64,000 bases of DNA. It comes from CBDUXT01 sp965371245 (GTDB lineage Bacteria > Planctomycetota > Phycisphaerae > UBA1845). The position numbers and the translations under genes were made by a program. Where the stretch lies: assembly GCA_965371245.1 (NCBI GenBank), contig CBDUXT010000004.1:52665-116664 (forward strand), given 5' to 3'. Of this stretch, positions 18,532 through 25,575 are shown in pieces (within the stretch, counting starts at the first letter, position 1; every line of letters starts with the position of its first letter). Below the pieces are notes generated by a model. The model was not told where the DNA came from. It worked only from the letters and a program-made list of their open reading frames with translations, and made no database searches.

Positions 18532-19134
18532 ATGGACGCGCCAACGGATGAACAACTCCTTAGCCAATACCTGGCAGGCGACCGAGCCGGCTTTGAGCTG
18601 CTCGTACGCCGCCACAGTCGGGAATTGCACCAGTTCGTCTACCGGTTCACCGGAAACGCCGCCGCCGAGGATGTGGTGCAGGAGACCTTCCTTCAGGTCC
18701 ATCATTCGGCCGGTTCGTTCGATCTCAAGCGGCGATTCAAGCCCTGGCTCTTCACGATCGCGGCCAACAAGGCCCGAGACCACCTTCGACGGCTCAGCCG
18801 ACGTCGAGAGGTGGCGTTTGAAGCGGAAATCAGCCAGGACGGTGGATCCGGGAAGCGGTTTCTCGACCTTTTGCCCGGCGGCGACGTACTACCCGAAGAG
18901 GACTTGCTCCTGGAAGAGAAACGGCGCTTCGTCCGCGAGGTCATGGAGGGAATGCCCGACAAGCTCTCGGAGGTCTTGACCCTCGCCTACTATCACCGGT
19001 TTCCCTACAAGGAGATCGGTGAGATCGTCCGTATCCCGCTGGGGACGGTGAAGAGTCGGCTGCACGCGGCCGTCCTCTGTTTCGGGCAGCGCTACCGCGA
19101 TCTGGTGGCGGCTCGGGTCCGGCGGGAAACGTAA
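18532..19134 (+). CDS. ECF-type sigma-70 factor
   Basis: 200 residues with region 2 (about 25-95, including VVQETFLQVHH and the DLKRRFKPWLFTIA segment) and region 4 (about 135-190, with YKEIGEIVRIPLGTVKSRLH). No C-terminal extension. A TACAAT box (18520-18525) ends 6 bases before this ATG, so the mRNA may start at the initiation codon; no good -35 accompanies it, which may mean autoregulation from a non-standard promoter. The gene after it encodes a membrane protein with an anti-sigma-like N-terminus, so the pair may be a sigma/anti-sigma module. Confidence 0.88.
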   Translation: MDAPTDEQLLSQYLAGDRAGFELLVRRHSRELHQFVYRFTGNAAAEDVVQETFLQVHHSAGSFDLKRRFKPWLFTIAANKARDHLRRLSRRREVAFEAEISQDGGSGKRFLDLLPGGDVLPEEDLLLEEKRRFVREVMEGMPDKLSEVLTLAYYHRFPYKEIGEIVRIPLGTVKSRLHAAVLCFGQRYRDLVAARVRRET

Positions 19135-19228
19135 CAGCGGTGGTAGCGGACTCCGGCGGGGACCGGATCGGTCATCGTGCCTCACAAGAAAACGAACTGG
19201 CACGGCTAGTTCTTGGGAAAACTTACTT

Positions 19229-20272
19229 ATGCCGCGCACCGAGCCAACGCCCGAGGACTTGCTTCTCGACCTGCATCTCGATCGGCTTAACCACGAGGAG
19301 CGTTCGTGGGTCGAAAACGCCTTGCGTAGTGACGAAGCCCTTCGAGCCAAGAGCGAACAACTTGGCCTGGTTCTTCAACCGCTGGACCACTGGACGGCGG
19401 CCCCACCGGTAAACCTGGCGGACCGTGTTCTGTCGTACGTCGCCAAGGAGTGTGCCGCGGCGACGATGGTACGGCCGACGTCGCCAGCGAACCCGCGCGG
19501 GCGAGCGCCCTTTGTTTCACTGCGTGATCTGGTGGCCGTGGCGGCCTGTCTGGCGCTGATGGTGGGCGTCCTTGTCCCGGGTCTCTCAAGCCTTCGAGAT
19601 CATTCACAACGGGCACGGTGTGCGTCCAACCTTGGTTCGATCTTCCGCGGCACGGCGACGTACCAAGCGGCCTTTGGCGGCTCTCTTCCCTTCGCGGGCG
19701 GGCCTCGTCAAACGGCCTGGCTTCCCGAAGGGGCGGACCGCCGACCCTACGCATCGAACAGCCGCCACGTGTATCTGACCGTCAAGGGGCGGTTCGGGCC
19801 TCGGGTGGCCGACTTTGTCTGTCCGGGCTGCGTGACGCATGAGCCGATGCGAAATGAGGACGTCGATCGGTATGACGACTTCGCCCGCGCGTCCGACGTG
19901 AGCTACTCCTTCGCGAATCTGTCCGGTGCGACCCCCAACCTTCACCCGAGACGGTCCGTTGCCTACGCCGCCGACCACAACCCACTCTTCGTGGACGGGC
20001 ACTTCGATGCGTCGGTCAACGCCGACACGGCGAATTCGCCGGCCCATCGGGGGAAGGGGCAGAAGGTGCTTGCGCTCGACGGGAGTGTCGAGTGGTTGAC
20101 ATCCCCGACCTTTGGGGAAGACCAGGATAACCTCTGGCTGACGGGCAATCTTCGCACCTACAAGGGGATCGAGACTCCCGTCGATGAGAACGATGTCCAC
20201 CTGGTCCCCGGCATCCCGAGCACCGACCCCGTCCTGGGCGCCAGCACGAAGCGCCTCATCACAAAGCCGTAG
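19229..20272 (+). CDS. putative anti-sigma/pseudopilin-like membrane protein
   Basis: 347 residues. The cytoplasmic N-terminus (1-97) has the acidic, helical look of anti-sigma domains but no HxxxCxxC zinc site. The single membrane helix (about 99-118) is followed by SLRDHSQRARCASNLGSI, which matches the region after the helix in planctomycete pseudopilin-like (DUF1559) proteins, and the C-terminal domain ends with the H-x9-DG motif (HRGKGQKVLALDG). The prepilin cleavage site itself is missing. It follows the ECF sigma factor by 94 bases. Release of the sigma factor in response to an outer-domain signal is a reasonable inference, not shown. Confidence 0.75.
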   Translation: MPRTEPTPEDLLLDLHLDRLNHEERSWVENALRSDEALRAKSEQLGLVLQPLDHWTAAPPVNLADRVLSYVAKECAAATMVRPTSPANPRGRAPFVSLRDLVAVAACLALMVGVLVPGLSSLRDHSQRARCASNLGSIFRGTATYQAAFGGSLPFAGGPRQTAWLPEGADRRPYASNSRHVYLTVKGRFGPRVADFVCPGCVTHEPMRNEDVDRYDDFARASDVSYSFANLSGATPNLHPRRSVAYAADHNPLFVDGHFDASVNADTANSPAHRGKGQKVLALDGSVEWLTSPTFGEDQDNLWLTGNLRTYKGIETPVDENDVHLVPGIPSTDPVLGASTKRLITKP

Positions 20273-20637
20273 CCGCAACAACCCGACGATAAAGCCGCCA
20301 GAGCCTGCCTCGGTAGAGGACGCTCCCGAATGGGAGTGTAGGGCGGGCTATTGCCCGCCGTCTTGTGATCGAACGGCGGGTAATAGCCCTCCCTACTTGT
20401 GCCGATAGGCACGCTACATCCCGCCGAACGACGTAGTTATCGCACATCAGCAAGTTTTTCTCAAAAAAAATCTTGCTTGGTAAGCCAGGGAATCTAATGA
20501 AACTGGGTATCGCGGTTTTCGGCTTATCGGTCGGACGATGCCGTAACGCCCACCCAGCTTAACGCCCTCCCCGCGCCTGATGACACGATCATGGCACTGG
20601 CCTACGCCTGCACGTACGCACTTGAATGTTACTGTTA
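20273..20637. other. intergenic region with paired palindromes
   Basis: Contains inverted family A palindromes at 20338-20361 and 20373-20395, and an AT-rich hairpin-like stretch at 20449-20477 (AGCAAG / CTTGCT arms). No gene is convincing. Confidence 0.6.
20338..20395. repeat. dispersed palindrome, family A, inverted pair
   Basis: GTAGGGCGGGCTATTGCCCG at 20338 onward and its reverse version ACGGCGGGTAATAGCCCTCC from 20373. They face each other with 11 bases between. Confidence 0.85.
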
Positions 20638-20639
20638 AG

Positions 20640-20718
20640 GCACGAACCCAGTGGGCAAACCATCCGTGAGGGTGGGACGCAAAGCCACGAGTCCCGTGAG
20701 TCGGGATAGTCGGGTTGC
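20640..20718 (+). ncRNA. cyclic di-GMP-I (GEMM-I) riboswitch
   Basis: The hallmark sequences of the class I aptamer are present in order: GGGCAAACC (20653-20661), a short stem ATCC/GGGT capped by the tetraloop GTGA, GGGACGCAAAGCC (20674-20686), then a second hairpin TCCCG/CGGGA. AACCC (20645-20649) pairs with GGGTT (20712-20716) to close the base. It sits 38 bases before the TadG-like gene. A second GGGTT at 20745-20749 overlaps the ribosome-binding site and could compete for AACCC, suggesting translational control. Confidence 0.9.
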
Positions 20719-20755
20719 ACAACAGGCAAGCACTTAATGTTGGAGGGTTACCGTC

Positions 20756-21946
20756 ATGAGATACGCCACACTTCTGCGCAGTCCCGTACCGTCCCAAAAT
20801 GGAGTTCGCCATCCGCGCCGTCGCGCGGCGGCCGCCGTCCTGGTGATGGTTTCCATGCCGGTCCTGGTTGGCATGGCCGCTCTTACCGTTGACGTCGGCT
20901 ACCTCTACCAAGCTCGGCAGCAGATGCAAATTGCAGCCGATGCCGCGGCGATGGCAGCGGCCTGGACCTTCGTCGATGAAGACGGAAACGTCACGATCGA
21001 CGTAGCGAGGGCACAAGCCGCTGCTTTTGCGACCATGAACTCCAACGGTGCGGTGACCACGGTTGAGGCCGGCTGGATCCAGGATCCGGCCGATCCGGCC
21101 TCACCGTTTATCCCGACGGTGTTCCCGCCGATCAACGCATTCCGCGTGACGTCGGAGCGTACGGCGGAAGCGGGTAACGCGCTGCCGCTCTTCTTTGCGG
21201 GCGTGTTCGGGATCACCGAAACGGATGTGAGCGCTTCCGCTGTCGCCGCCCTGACGCCGGTGCAGGCGCTCGACGGCGTACCGGTCGCGCTTCGCGTGCC
21301 GGGATTCGGTCCGGTCGATCCGGACATTGTCCTGGCCAACCCCGGCAAGGACGGTCCCTCGGAGCCGCTCGACGGCGTGTCCTTCCAGATCGGCGAGCAG
21401 GTTACCCTGTTCACCTTCGGCAAGGGCAAGAAATCGCCGGTCCACCTGGTACTCAACACCAACGACATTCCCGGCGAGGCTCAGCTTGGCAAGGTGCTTC
21501 GCGGCGAGGATCCACCGGTCCCGCTGGCCCTCGGCGATGTGATCGACGTGATGGGGGAAGGCACCGGGCACAACGGCCTCGGCGTCAAACTGGCCGACCG
21601 ACTCGACGACGGAGACCCGTCCAACGACGTCGTACTGGTTCCGGTTGTCGCAACACTACCTGACAGCCGGGACGCCCAGGGCGACCTCTCGGGAAACGTG
21701 GTGATCGTGGATTTTGTGGCCGTCCGTCTCGACGCCATCCTCGAGGTAACCATTCCGGACCCCAACGACCAGGGGAGCAACGGCAACTCGCAGGGCAATG
21801 GTAACTCGCAGGGCAATGGCAACACGATCGACATCGAGCTGTTGGTGGGAACGATCATCCAGCGACCGGTGAGCGGGACGGCGACGATGGCGGCCTCCGG
21901 CGTGGTTGACGGACCGAGCGTGGCGGTCCCCCAGATCATTCGATAG
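20756..21946 (+). CDS. TadG-like pilus-assembly/surface protein
   Basis: 396 residues. The N-terminus has the Tad/Flp TadG-type segment: RRRAAAAVLVMVSMPVLVGMAALTVDVGYLYQARQQMQIAADAAAMAAA-type helix (about residues 21-70), anchoring the protein with its bulk outside. A Gly/Asn/Gln-rich low-complexity stretch (SQGNGNSQGNGN, about residues 348-360) interrupts the C-terminal domain. GGAGGG (20742-20747) fixes the ATG. A c-di-GMP riboswitch lies upstream, which fits a surface appendage or adhesion role tied to sessile growth. No other tad genes are in the window. Confidence 0.82.
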   Translation: MRYATLLRSPVPSQNGVRHPRRRAAAAVLVMVSMPVLVGMAALTVDVGYLYQARQQMQIAADAAAMAAAWTFVDEDGNVTIDVARAQAAAFATMNSNGAVTTVEAGWIQDPADPASPFIPTVFPPINAFRVTSERTAEAGNALPLFFAGVFGITETDVSASAVAALTPVQALDGVPVALRVPGFGPVDPDIVLANPGKDGPSEPLDGVSFQIGEQVTLFTFGKGKKSPVHLVLNTNDIPGEAQLGKVLRGEDPPVPLALGDVIDVMGEGTGHNGLGVKLADRLDDGDPSNDVVLVPVVATLPDSRDAQGDLSGNVVIVDFVAVRLDAILEVTIPDPNDQGSNGNSQGNGNSQGNGNTIDIELLVGTIIQRPVSGTATMAASGVVDGPSVAVPQIIR

Positions 21947-22085
21947 TACTGCCGAAACGTCATGCCAGCGCGTGGCTGGGCGCGGCGGTCCTTTGTGGTC
22001 AGGGGGGCGTCGCGTCCTTCTTGCTTGACGGCTCGTCGCGTAACGAGCCAGCGGGTGCGGGTCGTTAGATGCCTCTTGCCGACGT

Positions 22086-23384
22086 TCAGCTCGGCAGCCC
22101 TTTCTCGATCACCTCTTCCACGGCCCGGCAGAAGGTGTCCACCTCGCGAAGGGATGTGTAGGTGTTGGGTGTCACCCGCACGCCGGAAAAATCTTTGTGT
22201 GTAATGGGCGTGACCACGATCTTGTGGGCCTTGAAGAGATGCCTTGTCAGCTCGCCGGGCTTGATCCCCTCGATCCCCACCGTTCCGATGCCGCACGACT
22301 GCTTGGGGTCAAGGTTGGTCGATAGGATCACGCGGTCTTGATGCATCAGGCGCTTTGCCCAACGGTCGCGCAGGAATCGCAGGCGCGCCTCCTTGCGGGC
22401 CGCCCCGAGCCCCTCGTAGAAGGTCAGCGCTTCGGCGATCGCCAGTCGCGGGGCGGCCGGGTGGGTGCCGATCTCCTCGAACTTGCGGATGTCGTCGATC
22501 CGTTCCTCGGGCGGGGCCATCAGCGGCCAGAGGTTGGCGATCCTGGACCGGCGCACGAAGAGGAAGCCGGTGCCGATCGGGGCGCTGAGCCACTTGTGCA
22601 GGCTCGTTCCGTAGTAATCGCAGTCCAGGTCGGCGTGGGTGAACTGGAAATGGGCGAAGGCATGGGCCCCATCGACGATGACTTCGATACCCCGGCGCCG
22701 GGCGAGACGAACGATGTCCTTCACCGGAAAAATCTGCCCGGTGAGGTTGGTGACGTGGCAGCAGAGGATCGCCTTCGTTTTCGGCGTGATGTGTTTCTCG
22801 AAGAGCGTGGACAACTCGGAGAGCGACTTGGGGGGGACCGGGAAGTCGAACGTTTTCAAGACGATGCCTTCACGCTGCTCTCGCTGTTTCAGGGTGTTGA
22901 GCATGCGTGGGTAGTCGTGGCTGGTGGAGAGGACTTCGTCTCCGGGTTTCAGGTCGATTCCGTTCAGACAGATCTCCAGTGATTCGCTGGCGTTCCGCGT
23001 GATGGCGATTTCCTCGGCGTCACAGCCGAAGTGTTGCGCGATGCGCGCCCGAACCGTTTCCACCTGCGGGTCAAGCACCTGCCAGAGGTGCCGCGGCGGA
23101 AGATGGTTCGTAAAGGCCATGTGCCGCTTCATGGCGTCCATGACCGATCGAGGCGCCGGGGCGACGCCGCCGTTGTTGAGGTTGATGATCGATCGATCGA
23201 CGTCGTAGGCCCGCTGCACCTGAAACCAGAAGTCCTCGTTTCCCGATAGGGCCACGGGGGTTTCGCTTCCGGCGTCGCGGACCGCCGCCTGGACCCGGGC
23301 CAGCCCGTCGTCGCGCAACATCGCATAGCCGAACGTGGCCACCCCTGCGACCGTGGTCAAAAACTCTCGTCTTGAATCCGCCAT
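22086..23384 (-). CDS. Tat-exported class V aminotransferase-fold PLP protein
   Basis: 432 residues. Twin-arginine signal (SRREFLTTVAGVATFGYA) then a class V aminotransferase domain like cysteine desulfurases and isopenicillin N epimerases. PLP contacts: Asp238 and His241 in VIVDGAHAF and the Schiff-base Lys264 in GTSLHKWL. No conserved catalytic Cys loop of a desulfurase is evident. Export of a folded, cofactor-loaded enzyme would explain the Tat signal. AAAGGAGC upstream fixes ATG 23384; the longer frame to 23627 runs through a dispersed repeat. A promoter pair lies at 23414-23443. Confidence 0.87.
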   Translation of the reverse strand: MADSRREFLTTVAGVATFGYAMLRDDGLARVQAAVRDAGSETPVALSGNEDFWFQVQRAYDVDRSIINLNNGGVAPAPRSVMDAMKRHMAFTNHLPPRHLWQVLDPQVETVRARIAQHFGCDAEEIAITRNASESLEICLNGIDLKPGDEVLSTSHDYPRMLNTLKQREQREGIVLKTFDFPVPPKSLSELSTLFEKHITPKTKAILCCHVTNLTGQIFPVKDIVRLARRRGIEVIVDGAHAFAHFQFTHADLDCDYYGTSLHKWLSAPIGTGFLFVRRSRIANLWPLMAPPEERIDDIRKFEEIGTHPAAPRLAIAEALTFYEGLGAARKEARLRFLRDRWAKRLMHQDRVILSTNLDPKQSCGIGTVGIEGIKPGELTRHLFKAHKIVVTPITHKDFSGVRVTPNTYTSLREVDTFCRAVEEVIEKGLPS

Positions 23385-23413
23385 GATTTGCTCCTTTGGG
23401 CGTGTGTTTGCCC

Positions 23414-23443
23414 ATGTATGCCTTACTTGGCAGGCATCGTCAA
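23414..23443 (-). promoter_or_regulatory. candidate promoter of the Tat aminotransferase gene
   Basis: On the reverse strand TTGACG (23443-23438), 18-base spacer, ATACAT (23419-23414), 30 bases ahead of the start codon. Confidence 0.45.
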
Positions 23444-23506
23444 GGGCACGTGCCGTTGACGGGCGGATTCGGGTGCATGACCGAATCGGCGGGCAGTTTT
23501 CAGAGC

Positions 23507-23615
23507 ACGGGGCGCGAGCCCGGTGACCGGTCTGGCATCGTAGAAGCCCCGCTCTTGTTCGCATCGCGTCCGTGGGCTTGCGCCCACGGCTCTGACGCGG
23601 CGTGGCGCCGTCGAG
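23507..23615. repeat. dispersed repeat, family B, long copy
   Basis: Left module TTCAGAGCACGGGGCGCGAG then CCCGGTGACC; right module GGGCTTGCGCCCACGGCTCT then GACGCGGCGTGGCGCCGTC. These match the copies at 16084 and 14689. Confidence 0.75.
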
Positions 23616-24015
23616 ATCGCTTTGCACGGTCCGCCAAAACTGTCAAACACCCGGCGGGTTCGGCGTGTCGGGTGGGGATGGCGCGAGCGGGCGTGACCAG
23701 TCCCAGGCCCGTTCCTGCCATCCAAGGGCTCTTCCGTTGCATCGACGCGACGAGCTGACGTGCGAGTGGTGTGGACCGAACCGAGGTAAATGATGACGCA
23801 CCGCGGGGCATGGGAAAACTGGCTTACGCGTGCAGAATGACCTACGACAAGGCACGGGTAAGCTGCGCTTACTCATGGCACCCAACGGCCTTGCCTGGCA
23901 CCCGTGGCACGGCCTATTCCGAGCGTTCGCCACGACAAACTCTGGAATCGACGAAGGTGAATCGGTACCATGGTTGGTAAGTTCCTCGGGCAAGCGCCAT
24001 CCTGGAGATGTTCGG
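23616..24015. other. intergenic region, nothing recognised
   Basis: About 400 bases between the family B repeat and the zinc-ribbon gene. No promoter, RNA or gene is convincing; overlapping short frames on both strands are not supported. Confidence 0.4.
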
Positions 24016-24606
24016 ATGAAAGCCGGCTCTGAGACATCGCCTGATGCGGAATGCCTAACGTGTGGCTACCTCCTGCGCGGACTGCCCGCGCCGGTTTGTC
24101 CGGAGTGCGCCAGGGCGTTTGATCCCGACGACTCATCGACCTTCGACGCCGATCCTCGCAAGCGTCGCCGTCGCCGTTTGTGGAATCGCATAGCGGTCGT
24201 AGGGGTTGGTCTGGCCGTTGCCGGGGTCCTTTTTCCGCGCGGTTTGTTGAAGGCCGACGTGACGTTCACCTGCTCGCGTTGCAAGCGATCGACGATCATG
24301 ACGCGTTGGCAGTTGAATCCTCCATCGTGGATTCCCTTTGCGTATCCGGGAATCAACTCTCGAAACGATTCGGGCGCAGGTCCGGCCACGCCGCTCCGGA
24401 AAGTCTGTGACCATCAGTACGACCTCATGGTTCGGACCGAGAGGGCGCGCGGCGGGCGGATGTCGGCCGCAGGGTCGCTGCATCCGGATCAGCCGATCTT
24501 CGTCAACGGCGTACGGGCGTCGATGGACACCGCACCGCAGATCCTTCGCACGCTAATGAATCCAGACAGCACCGGCATTCATTTCGGCCTCAGCGGCGGG
24601 CAATAG
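24016..24606 (+). CDS. membrane protein with zinc ribbon and extracytoplasmic domain
   Basis: 196 residues, function unknown. The N-terminal CLTCGYLLRGLPAPVCPEC is the same four-Cys ribbon as in the gene at 13562, but here it is at the N-terminus. One membrane segment follows (about residues 58-76), then an outer domain starting CSRCKRS with a further CxxC. GGAG (24004-24007) supports ATG 24016. The stop codon lies inside a family A palindrome (24594-24616), so the repeat has entered the 3' end of the gene. Confidence 0.7.
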   Translation: MKAGSETSPDAECLTCGYLLRGLPAPVCPECARAFDPDDSSTFDADPRKRRRRRLWNRIAVVGVGLAVAGVLFPRGLLKADVTFTCSRCKRSTIMTRWQLNPPSWIPFAYPGINSRNDSGAGPATPLRKVCDHQYDLMVRTERARGGRMSAAGSLHPDQPIFVNGVRASMDTAPQILRTLMNPDSTGIHFGLSGGQ

Positions 24607-24616
24607 CCCGCCCTGC
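24594..24616 (-). repeat. dispersed palindrome, family A, copy overlapping a stop codon
   Basis: CGGCGGGCAATAGCCCGCCC, with the TAG of the preceding gene inside it. Confidence 0.8.
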
Positions 24617-24797
24617 CCGCCGCGGCCACGCCTTCGCTCCTGTCGCGCGGACGTGCCTTACGTGGTCGTGTCATCTCTGTAACGTTTGCGGTTTCGCGCG
24701 ACCATGGACCGGGTTTTGTTGGCGACTCGCGTCGCAACCGGGGCGCGGCGCGGAGTGTAGAATCTTGTAACGATCATGAAAAGAAGAGGCCTACCGG

Positions 24798-24847
24798 TTG
24801 ACTCTCTCCGACTCATGTAGTAGACTATCTCCGACGACTGTAGTAGA
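24798..24847 (+). promoter_or_regulatory. blaI promoter with candidate BlaI operators
   Basis: TTGACT (24798-24803), 17-base spacer, TAGACT (24821-24826). TGTAGTAGA occurs at 24816-24824, over the -10, and again at 24839-24847, 23 bases on. The TGTA/TAGTA content resembles BlaI/MecI operators (TACAnnTGTA), so this is probably the autoregulatory site. Confidence 0.65.
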
Positions 24848-24872
24848 TTGAATCGATCACGGGAAATAACCG

Positions 24873-25274
24873 ATGGCCGAACGACAATACGACTTGGGGG
24901 AAGCGGAGCTGGGCGTGCTGAAGGTGCTTTGGGAGCACGGACCGGCCACGGTGCGTGATGTGCTCAAGTGCCTGCACGAATCCGGTCGCCACGTCGCCTA
25001 TACGACGGTCCAGACGCTCTTGACGCGGTTGGAAGCCAAGCGATTCGTTACCAGCAATAAATCCGATTTCGCCTTTGTCTACCGTGCGCGGGTCACGCGC
25101 GAACGGGTCACGCGATCGAGGCTCAAGACGGTGGTCAAGCAGTTGTACGACGGGGCGGCCGCGCCGCTGGTCATGCAACTGATCCGTAACGAACGGTTTA
25201 CGACCGAAGAGATCAGCGAGCTTCAGCAGTTGATTGAAAGGCTGGACGGGGCGGGCCATCCGCCGAAGGGCTAG
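24873..25274 (+). CDS. blaI: BlaI/MecI-family repressor
   Basis: 133 residues, the size of the family. Winged helix-turn-helix (about 5-75: LGEAELGVLKVLWEHGPATVRDVL, YTTVQTLLTRLEAKRF) and a C-terminal dimerisation helix pair. It represses its own promoter and probably the M56 gene that follows; in beta-lactam systems the M56 sensor cleaves it to relieve repression. In planctomycetes these pairs are common and their signals are mostly unknown. The operators at 24816 and 24839 support autoregulation. Confidence 0.92.
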   Translation: MAERQYDLGEAELGVLKVLWEHGPATVRDVLKCLHESGRHVAYTTVQTLLTRLEAKRFVTSNKSDFAFVYRARVTRERVTRSRLKTVVKQLYDGAAAPLVMQLIRNERFTTEEISELQQLIERLDGAGHPPKG

Positions 25275-25305
25275 CGTAGTGTCACGGATTGACGACGTTC
25301 TTGCG

Positions 25306-25375
25306 ATCCGAGCCGCGACCGTCAGGGAGTGGTTCTTGGACCCTGAACGGCACCGCTCCCTTACGCTCGCGGCTC
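25306..25375. repeat. long inverted repeat between blaI and the M56 gene
   Basis: Arms of 25 bases (25306-25330 and 25351-25375) pair with three mismatches around a 20-base loop. The arm CCGAGCCGCGACCGTCAGGG resembles a dispersed intergenic repeat rather than a U-tailed terminator. The rest of the 300-base gap shows no gene. Confidence 0.75.
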
Positions 25376-25575
25376 GGAAAGACGGTCATGGAGGAAGCGC
25401 GCCGGCTCAAGACATGGCAGTACCTCACTTGGGAGCGCACTCGTTGACGCAGGCTGCCAATTGACGCCTATCGATCGCGTTGCCAGACACCGGGCGGCCG
25501 ACGGGATGATCGGTCGTGCAGGCAATAAGCGCTGCTCAACGGACCGCCGATCCGGCCTGATGGAGTAAAGGAAGC

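Noticed and set aside
20449..20477. terminator in the gap before the riboswitch
   Set aside because: The AT-rich arms form a weak imperfect stem and no T-tract follows on either strand.
20640..20718. cobalamin or other riboswitch class
   Set aside because: GGGCAAACC, GTGA loop and GGGACGCAAAGCC fit only GEMM-I; no B12 box.
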